From an uncultured Clostridia bacterium (lineage in GTDB: Bacteria > Bacillota > Clostridia > TANB77 > CAG-508): a stretch of 11,427 nt of DNA. Location of the stretch: the NCBI GenBank assembly GCA_934131055.1, contig CAKOZB010000042.1, forward strand, positions 1 to 11,427, given 5' to 3'. A model generated the notes under the pieces. That model did no database searches. It saw only the letters and a list, made by a program, of their open reading frames with translations, and had not been told where the DNA came from. This document shows positions 7,381 to 11,427 of the stretch, piece by piece. The translations under genes and the position numbers were made by a program. The first letter of the stretch is position 1, and each line of letters begins with the position of its first letter.

Positions 7381-8211
7381 GTGGAAAAACAGAAAATGAG
7401 AGTATTGGCTTTTGTTGGACCATCTGGAACTGGCAAGAGTTACAGAGCACAATTAGTTGCAAGAGAAAATAATATTCATTACATAATAGATGATGGTCTG
7501 TTAATAAATGAAAATGAAGTATTAGCAGGCACATCAGCAAAAAAGGCTCCAACTAAAATAGAGACTGTAAAACATGCACTTTTTATAGAAGAAAAAGAAC
7601 AAGCTGATATGAAAAAAGCTTTCAAAAAATACAAACCAGATAGTTTATTGATTTTGGGAACATCAGACAAAATGATACAGAAAATAATAGAAAGCTTGGA
7701 TTTACCACCTCTTGAGAAAACAATTTATATAAACGAAGTTGCAACAGAAGAAGAGATGGAAAAGGCTCGTAATATACGTGTTACACAAGGGAAACACGTA
7801 ATACCAGTACCGACATTTGAAATAAAAAAAGATTTTTCTGGATATATTCTAGATCCATTACAAATATTTAAATCAAAAGGTGGAACACCTTATATATCAG
7901 AAAAATCAATAATAAGGCCTACTTTTAGTTATCTTGGAAATTTTACTATATCGGACAGTGTGTTTAGACAAATTGCCGAAAGAGTAGCCAAGAAAATGCC
8001 AGAAATATATGATGTTTCCAGAATAAGGACTCAAAACTATGGAGATGGAATATCAATATACTTAGAGGCAATTATAAATTATGGAAATAATATTATAGAG
8101 GTATTACAGAATTATAAAGCAAGGGTAAAAAAAGAAATAGAAAAACAAACTGCGATGAATATAATAAAAATTGATTTAGTTGCAAAGGGAATTCACATGA
8201 ATGAAGAATAA
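7381..8211 (+). CDS. P-loop NTPase with C-terminal Asp23/Gls24-like domain, function unknown
   Basis: The 276-residue protein opens with a hydrophobic strand and a Walker A motif, GPSGTGKS at 13-20. An NTPase-like half runs to about residue 165 (YIIDDGLLI at about 34-42, SLLILG as a later strand at about 89-94). A proline-rich connector follows. Residues about 188-273 then resemble the Asp23/Gls24 (DUF322) envelope-stress domain: ISDSVFRQIAERVAKK, a strand ending in a YG, IIEVLQNYKARVKKEIE helix, and a final NIIKIDLVAKGI strand. Asp23-family proteins are membrane- or envelope-associated in Gram-positive bacteria. Joining one to an NTPase suggests nucleotide-controlled envelope sensing, but this is inference. 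The start is GTG, served by GAAAGGTG about 12 bases upstream; the ATG at 7396 lacks a ribosome binding site. It is followed 48 bases later by the cmk-plsC fusion, with which it is probably co-transcribed. Confidence 0.75.
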   Translation: MEKQKMRVLAFVGPSGTGKSYRAQLVARENNIHYIIDDGLLINENEVLAGTSAKKAPTKIETVKHALFIEEKEQADMKKAFKKYKPDSLLILGTSDKMIQKIIESLDLPPLEKTIYINEVATEEEMEKARNIRVTQGKHVIPVPTFEIKKDFSGYILDPLQIFKSKGGTPYISEKSIIRPTFSYLGNFTISDSVFRQIAERVAKKMPEIYDVSRIRTQNYGDGISIYLEAIINYGNNIIEVLQNYKARVKKEIEKQTAMNIIKIDLVAKGIHMNEE

Positions 8212-8219
8212 AAAATATG

Positions 8220-8244
8220 CAAAATGTATGGAAAGTACATTTTG
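8220..8244 (+). promoter_or_regulatory. Intercistronic hairpin directly before the cmk-plsC ribosome binding site
   Basis: CAAAATGTA (8220-8228) and TACATTTTG (8236-8244) are perfect complements over a 7-base TGGAAAG loop. AGGACGGAG, the ribosome binding region, begins at the very next base. There is no T-run on the + strand. On the - strand the hairpin is followed after two bases by ATTTTTTATT, so it could stop antisense transcription. It may set relative expression of the two genes by processing or by affecting ribosome access (inference). Confidence 0.5.
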
Positions 8245-8259
8245 AGGACGGAGAAGAAA

Positions 8260-9570
8260 ATGTCTTTTATAGTAGCAATAGATGGACCTGCAGGAACAGG
8301 CAAAGGAACTATGGCAAGCAGATTGTCAAAAAAATATAATCTAGTAAATATAGATACTGGTGCAACTTATAGATGTGTTACACTAGAAATGATGAACCAA
8401 AATATTGGAATGGATGAAGAAGAAAAGATTGCAGAAATGTTAAAGAACATTCAAATAGAATTAAGTACTGAAAAAGGAAAACAAAAAGTATTTTTGAATG
8501 GTCAAGATGTAACTGATAAAATAAGAAGCAAGGAAGTATCTGAAAAAGTATCGTTTGTATCATCAATAAAACAGATAAGAGTTGCAATGGCAGGGCTTCA
8601 AAGAAAAATGGCTCAAGGCAAAGATGTAATTATGGAAGGTAGAGACATTGGAACAGTAATATTCCCAAATGCAGACGTAAAAATATATCTTGATGCAAAT
8701 GTAGAAGTAAGAGCTAAAAGAAGAGTTAAACAAAACGAAGAAAAAGGCATCGAAATGTCGTATGAAGAGGTTTTAGAAAACATAAAGAAACGTGATAAAA
8801 ATGACATGGAAAAAGAGATGGGAGCCTTAAAAGTGGCAGAAGATGCAGTGGTTATAGATGGTTCAGAAATGACTATAAAAGAAGTAGAAAAAGCCATAAG
8901 CAATGTAATAGAAAAAAAATTAAAGGCAAAAAAAGAACAAGAAAAAATATATTGGGTAAGACCAGAAACAACATGGAAGAAGATAGAAAGAGCAACCATA
9001 AAAGGAATATTGCATGCTTTTTATAAGGTTGTGTTTAGAATAGAAAAAATAAATGAAGAAAATCTTCCTATGGAGGGACCTGTAATTGTTTGTGCTAATC
9101 ACCTAAATACTTGGGATGCAATAGGTTTAGTAACTGCAAGCAAGAGAAGAATAAGATTTATTGCGAAAGAAGAACTATTTCACAACAAATTTTTAAACTG
9201 GTTTGCACATGTATTTGATGTAATTCCTGTAAAGAGAGGAATGAGAGATATAGAGGCAATGAAAATGAACCTTACTGCATTAAAAAACGGTGAAGCACTA
9301 GGTTTATTTCCGGAAGGAACAAGAAAAGGCTTAGCAAAAGGTGCAAAAGTACAAAATGGAGCAGCATATATGGCTTTAAAAACAAAAACAAAAGTAGTAC
9401 CAGTTGGAATACAAGGAACATTCAAACCATTTACTAAGGTAAAATTAAACTATGGCAAGCCACTAGATTATACAAATTATGAACCAAAAAATCCAGAAAA
9501 AGAAGATATAGAAAAGGCAACAAAAGAAATTATGGACAACATAATTATGTTGACAAATCAAGCAAAATAA
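8260..9570 (+). CDS. cmk: Fusion of cytidylate kinase and 1-acylglycerol-3-phosphate acyltransferase (PlsC-type)
   Basis: This 436-residue protein contains two complete enzymes. Residues 1 to about 220 are cytidylate kinase: P-loop GPAGTGKG at 9-16, an IDTGATYR segment (usual DTGAMYR), the EGRDIGTVIFP motif and a C-terminal VIDGSEMT-type segment. It phosphorylates CMP and dCMP. After a lysine-rich linker (about 220-245) comes a PlsC-type acyltransferase: NHLNTWD with H281 and D286 as the HX4D catalytic pair, and FPEGTRKG at 350-357, which binds the phosphate of the acyl acceptor. This half should acylate lysophosphatidate to phosphatidate. In many Clostridia cmk and plsC are separate neighbours, so this looks like an in-frame fusion. 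The ATG at 8260 has GGAG 6 bases before it; the upstream in-frame ATG at 8224 lies inside a hairpin and has no ribosome binding site. Confidence 0.93.
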   Translation: MSFIVAIDGPAGTGKGTMASRLSKKYNLVNIDTGATYRCVTLEMMNQNIGMDEEEKIAEMLKNIQIELSTEKGKQKVFLNGQDVTDKIRSKEVSEKVSFVSSIKQIRVAMAGLQRKMAQGKDVIMEGRDIGTVIFPNADVKIYLDANVEVRAKRRVKQNEEKGIEMSYEEVLENIKKRDKNDMEKEMGALKVAEDAVVIDGSEMTIKEVEKAISNVIEKKLKAKKEQEKIYWVRPETTWKKIERATIKGILHAFYKVVFRIEKINEENLPMEGPVIVCANHLNTWDAIGLVTASKRRIRFIAKEELFHNKFLNWFAHVFDVIPVKRGMRDIEAMKMNLTALKNGEALGLFPEGTRKGLAKGAKVQNGAAYMALKTKTKVVPVGIQGTFKPFTKVKLNYGKPLDYTNYEPKNPEKEDIEKATKEIMDNIIMLTNQAK

Positions 9571-9591
9571 TGTATAATTGACAACAGAAAA

Positions 9592-9622
9592 TCGCCCAAT
9601 AGGGACGCCCCTTTTTGGGCGA
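9592..9622 (+). repeat. 31-bp GC-rich palindromic repeat, copy 1
   Basis: The outer arms TCGCCCAA (9592-9599) and TTGGGCGA (9615-9622) enclose an inner AGGG/CCCT stem around ACGC, so the unit folds as a hairpin. It begins 21 bases after the cmk-plsC stop. It matches copy 2 at 28 of 31 positions and the reverse complement of copy 3 at 29 of 31. AAAAAG rather than a T-run follows, so it is a poor intrinsic terminator. Confidence 0.9.
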
Positions 9623-9633
9623 AAAAGTTATTG

Positions 9634-9668
9634 TTTTATAGCATTTCAATCTTGAAATTGTTATAAAA
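9634..9668 (+). repeat. AT-rich inverted repeat in the cmk-plsC to S1 gap
   Basis: TTTTATA (9634-9640) pairs with TATAAAA (9662-9668), and ATTTCA (9643-9648) with TGAAAT (9653-9658) over an ATCT loop. It lies 11 bases after repeat copy 1 in the 163-base gap before the S1 gene. No T-run follows and no convincing promoter was found nearby. Its role is unknown. Confidence 0.4.
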
Positions 9669-9733
9669 ATATTAAAACTTCGAGAAAGCACAGTCGAAAT
9701 AGACTCAAAACTATATAGAAATGAAGGATTTTT

Positions 9734-10837
9734 ATGGAAAAATTTGAAGATAATTTAACATTTGAAGATATAATAAATCAAACTTTTAAAAAAGTAAAAG
9801 TTGGAAGTACTATAACAGGTACAATAGTTGAAATTAATGGAAAAGGCGAAATATTTGTAGATATTGGTTACAAAGCAGATGGAATTATACCAAGAAACGA
9901 ATATTTTAGTGAAAAAGATTTAGAACCAATTGAAGAATATAAGGTTGGAGATAAGATAAAAGCAGATGTATTAAAGTTAAATGACGGACAAGGCAATGTA
10001 TTAATGTCTTGTAAACATGCAAAAATAAAAGAAATAAGAAAAGAATTCAAAGAGAAAGTAGAAAGCAAAGAAGTATTTGAAGAAGAAGTTAAGCAGACTA
10101 ATAAAAATGGATTAGTCGTATTATACAAGAATTTGATTAGAGTATTTATACCAATTTCATTATCAGAAGTTGGAAGAGACGAAGATGTAGGCTCTTATAA
10201 AGGAAAAACAATTAGATTTAGAGTTATAGAAAATGATGAAAGAGCAAAGAAAATTATTGGTTCTGTAAAGGATCTAGTTGAAGAAGAAAAGAAGGCAAAA
10301 GAAGAAGAATTTTGGAACAACATTGAAGTTGGAAAGAAATATACAGGTACTGTAACAGCAATAAGCGATTATGGAGCATTTGTTGATATTGGTGGAGCAC
10401 AAGGACTTTTACATATATCAGAAATGACTTGGGGAAGAAATCAAAACCCAAGAGATATATTGGAAGTTGGACAAAGCATTGAAGTAAGTGTAAAAGAGCT
10501 TGATAAAGAAAATAAGAGGTTCAAATTATCTTATGAGAAAAAAGGTCCAAACCCTTGGAATAAAGTAGAAGAAAAATACCATGTTGGAGATGTGGTAAAA
10601 GTAAAAATTTCTAAGATAATGCCATTTGGAGCATTTGCAGAATTAGAAAAAGGAATAGAGGGACTTGTTCATATTTCACAAATCTGTGAAAGAAAAATAA
10701 CAAAACCAGAAGAAGAGCTTCAAGTTGGACAAAAAGTAAATGCGAAAATAATAAACATAGATTTTGAAAACAAAAAAATAGAACTATCGATAAGAGAATT
10801 AGAAGGAACATCACAAGAATATAAAGAGAATGCATAA
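9734..10837 (+). CDS. rpsA: S1-domain RNA-binding protein (ribosomal protein S1 homologue, four S1 domains)
   Basis: The 367-residue protein contains four S1-type OB folds: about 23-92 (VGSTITGTIVEI start), a diverged one at about 105-180, a clear one at 199-269 ([25 protein letters not shown]) and another at 284-356 (VKISKIMPFGAFAEL, GLVHISQI). This size and domain count agree with the short S1-like proteins of Firmicutes such as B. subtilis YpfD, rather than the six-domain E. coli S1. The third and fourth domains best fit the canonical RNA-binding face. It probably binds mRNA, though how essential short S1 proteins are for initiation in Firmicutes varies. GAAGGA lies about 6 bases before the ATG. 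In several Clostridia an ispH gene or fusion sits between plsC and S1; none is present here. It is bracketed by two direct copies of the 31-bp palindrome. Confidence 0.92.
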   Translation: MEKFEDNLTFEDIINQTFKKVKVGSTITGTIVEINGKGEIFVDIGYKADGIIPRNEYFSEKDLEPIEEYKVGDKIKADVLKLNDGQGNVLMSCKHAKIKEIRKEFKEKVESKEVFEEEVKQTNKNGLVVLYKNLIRVFIPISLSEVGRDEDVGSYKGKTIRFRVIENDERAKKIIGSVKDLVEEEKKAKEEEFWNNIEVGKKYTGTVTAISDYGAFVDIGGAQGLLHISEMTWGRNQNPRDILEVGQSIEVSVKELDKENKRFKLSYEKKGPNPWNKVEEKYHVGDVVKVKISKIMPFGAFAELEKGIEGLVHISQICERKITKPEEELQVGQKVNAKIINIDFENKKIELSIRELEGTSQEYKENA

Positions 10838-10844
10838 TAAAATT

Positions 10845-10875
10845 TCGCCCAGAGGGGACGCCCCTTTTTGGGCGA
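10845..10875 (+). repeat. 31-bp GC-rich palindromic repeat, copy 2
   Basis: Same orientation as copy 1. Arms TCGCCCA (10845-10851) and TGGGCGA (10869-10875) extend outwards by two further T-A pairs, and the inner AGGGG/CCCCT stem closes on ACG. It starts only seven bases after the S1 stop. A-rich sequence follows, not a T-run. Confidence 0.9.
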
Positions 10876-10884
10876 AAACCTTGG

Positions 10885-10919
10885 AGCGTGTTAGATATAT
10901 TATAAAATAAACGCTTTTT
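10885..10919 (+). terminator. Possible terminator after the S1 gene
   Basis: AGCGT (10885-10889) pairs with ACGCT (10911-10915). Three more pairs (TTA/TAA) form inside after a bulged G, and TTTTTA follows. The stem is weak with a long AT-rich loop, but position and T-run fit a terminator for the S1 transcript. Confidence 0.5.
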
Positions 10920-10960
10920 AAAATGTAAATTTATATGACTTTTATGATGTTAACGATAAC

Positions 10961-10969
10961 TGGTAAAAT
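10961..10969 (+). promoter_or_regulatory. Possible extended -10 promoter for typA
   Basis: TGGTAAAAT (10961-10969) fits an extended -10 element, with a weak TTTATG (10941-10946) 17 bases earlier as a candidate -35. Start would be near 10976, so the leader would carry repeat copy 3. The call is tentative in such AT-rich sequence. Confidence 0.3.
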
Positions 10970-11020
10970 CATATTCTATGAGAAATAATAAAAATTAAAA
11001 TAATTAAATTTAAATTAAAA

Positions 11021-11051
11021 TCGCCCAAAAAGGGACGTCCCCATTGGGCGA
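11021..11051 (-). repeat. 31-bp GC-rich palindromic repeat, copy 3 (inverted), abutting the typA ribosome binding site
   Basis: Read on the - strand this matches copy 1 at 29 of 31 positions. On the + strand its arms are TCGCCCAA (11021-11028) and TTGGGCGA (11044-11051), around a perfect GGGACGTCCC inner palindrome (11032-11041). The AGAGGGGG ribosome binding site of typA (11052-11059) starts at the next base, so the hairpin lies at the edge of the initiation region. Confidence 0.9.
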
Positions 11052-11063
11052 AGAGGGGGAAAA

Positions 11064-11427
11064 ATGAATAACAAAAATATTAGAAATATTGCAATAATTG
11101 CACACGTTGACCATGGTAAAACAACATTGGTTGATGCACTTTTAAGACAGAGCCATGTTTTCAGAGAGAATGAACAAGTAGCAGAAAGAGTAATGGATTC
11201 TGGAGATATTGAGAAGGAAAGAGGAATTACAATTCTTTCTAAAAATACATCTGTTATGTATAATGGAGTAAAAATTAATATAGTTGATACTCCAGGACAT
11301 GCTGATTTCGGTGGAGAAGTTGAGCGTGTATTAAAAACTGTTGATGGTGTTTTATTATTGGTAGATGCTTTTGAAGGCCCAATGCCTCAAACAAGAGAAG
11401 TTTTAAAGAAAGCTTTAGCACTTAACC
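11064..11427 (+). CDS. typA: Translational GTPase TypA/BipA, 5' part only
   Basis: Only the first 121 codons are in the window; the frame is open to the end. The G1 motif AHVDHGKTT is at 13-21, followed by the [15 protein letters not shown] switch-1 region and the G3 motif DTPGH from D75. The exact form of the start ([20 protein letters not shown]) and the [21 protein letters not shown] run fit TypA/BipA better than EF-G or LepA. TypA is a ribosome-binding GTPase of the EF-G family linked to 50S assembly and to growth under stress or cold. The ATG has AGAGGGGG 4 bases upstream, which itself abuts repeat copy 3. The remaining GTPase motifs and domains lie beyond the window. Confidence 0.95.
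   Translation, partial: MNNKNIRNIAIIAHVDHGKTTLVDALLRQSHVFRENEQVAERVMDSGDIEKERGITILSKNTSVMYNGVKINIVDTPGHADFGGEVERVLKTVDGVLLLVDAFEGPMPQTREVLKKALALN

Noticed and set aside
7205..7552. 115-codon open frame on the - strand crossing the palindrome and the start of the NTPase gene
   Set aside because: It spans a palindrome and another gene's start, has no convincing ribosome binding site or domain, and is explained by AT-rich composition.
8224..8259. Upstream start codon for cmk-plsC at 8224
   Set aside because: The extra 12 residues are not typical of cytidylate kinases, the ATG lies within a hairpin and lacks a ribosome binding site, while 8260 has GGAG at 6 bases.
8613..8999. 128-codon open frame on the - strand inside cmk-plsC
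   Set aside because: It is antisense to a strongly conserved coding sequence, its product is low-complexity Ser/Phe-rich as expected from the reverse of Lys/Glu-rich codons, and no family is recognised.
9592..9622. 31-bp palindromes as ordinary rho-independent terminators
   Set aside because: Copies 1 and 2 are followed by A-rich sequence, not a T-run, and copy 3 precedes a ribosome binding site. A terminator role for some copy cannot be excluded but the form does not fit.
9592..11051. The three 31-bp repeats as a CRISPR array
   Set aside because: Spacing is irregular (over 1 kb between copies 1 and 2, about 145 bp between 2 and 3), the third copy is inverted, and a full gene lies between the first two.
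1..11427. tRNA or rRNA genes
   Set aside because: The gaps between genes were read for cloverleaf-like or rRNA-like sequence and none was found; all gaps are short and AT-rich apart from the hairpins listed.

Overview
The window is AT-rich (a rough impression of about 30% GC) and reads as a chromosomal segment of a low-GC Firmicute, most likely a clostridial and possibly gut-type lineage. The evidence is the strong AGA codon preference for arginine, AGGAG-type ribosome binding sites, the rpsO-pnp pair, and a cmk/plsC/S1 cluster of the kind seen in Clostridia. No species can be named from the sequence alone. All nine protein genes lie on the + strand and no gap exceeds 300 bases.

Layout: (1) a membrane-anchored extracytoplasmic protein with a C-terminal sulfatase-modifying-factor-like (FGE/SUMF1) domain that lacks the catalytic cysteine pair (149-1414); (2) rpsO, ribosomal protein S15, with its own promoter, a 5' leader hairpin and a good intrinsic terminator; (3) pnp, polynucleotide phosphorylase, preceded by an 81-nt nearly continuous inverted repeat that could be an autoregulatory RNase III-type leader; (4) a processive-type GT2 glycosyltransferase and (5) a GT39/ArnT-like multi-membrane-span glycosyltransferase, separated by a terminator; (6) a P-loop NTPase joined to an Asp23/Gls24-like domain; (7) a single reading frame fusing cytidylate kinase to a PlsC-type acyltransferase; (8) a four-domain S1 RNA-binding protein; and (9) the first 121 codons of typA/bipA, cut off by the window end.

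Functional themes: RNA metabolism and translation (S15, PNPase, S1 protein, TypA) is interleaved with envelope and lipid genes (two glycosyltransferases, the Asp23-like protein, the acyltransferase half of the fusion). Most genes seem to be separate transcription units. The likely co-transcribed set is the Asp23-like ATPase with cmk-plsC, which are 48 bases apart and joined by an intercistronic hairpin, possibly continuing into the S1 gene.

The most notable non-coding signals are three copies of a 31-bp GC-rich palindromic repeat (9592-9622, 10845-10875 and, inverted, 11021-11051) around the S1 gene and directly before the typA ribosome binding site, and the long dyad before pnp. The most notable protein observations are the NTPase-Asp23 architecture and the Cmk-PlsC fusion.
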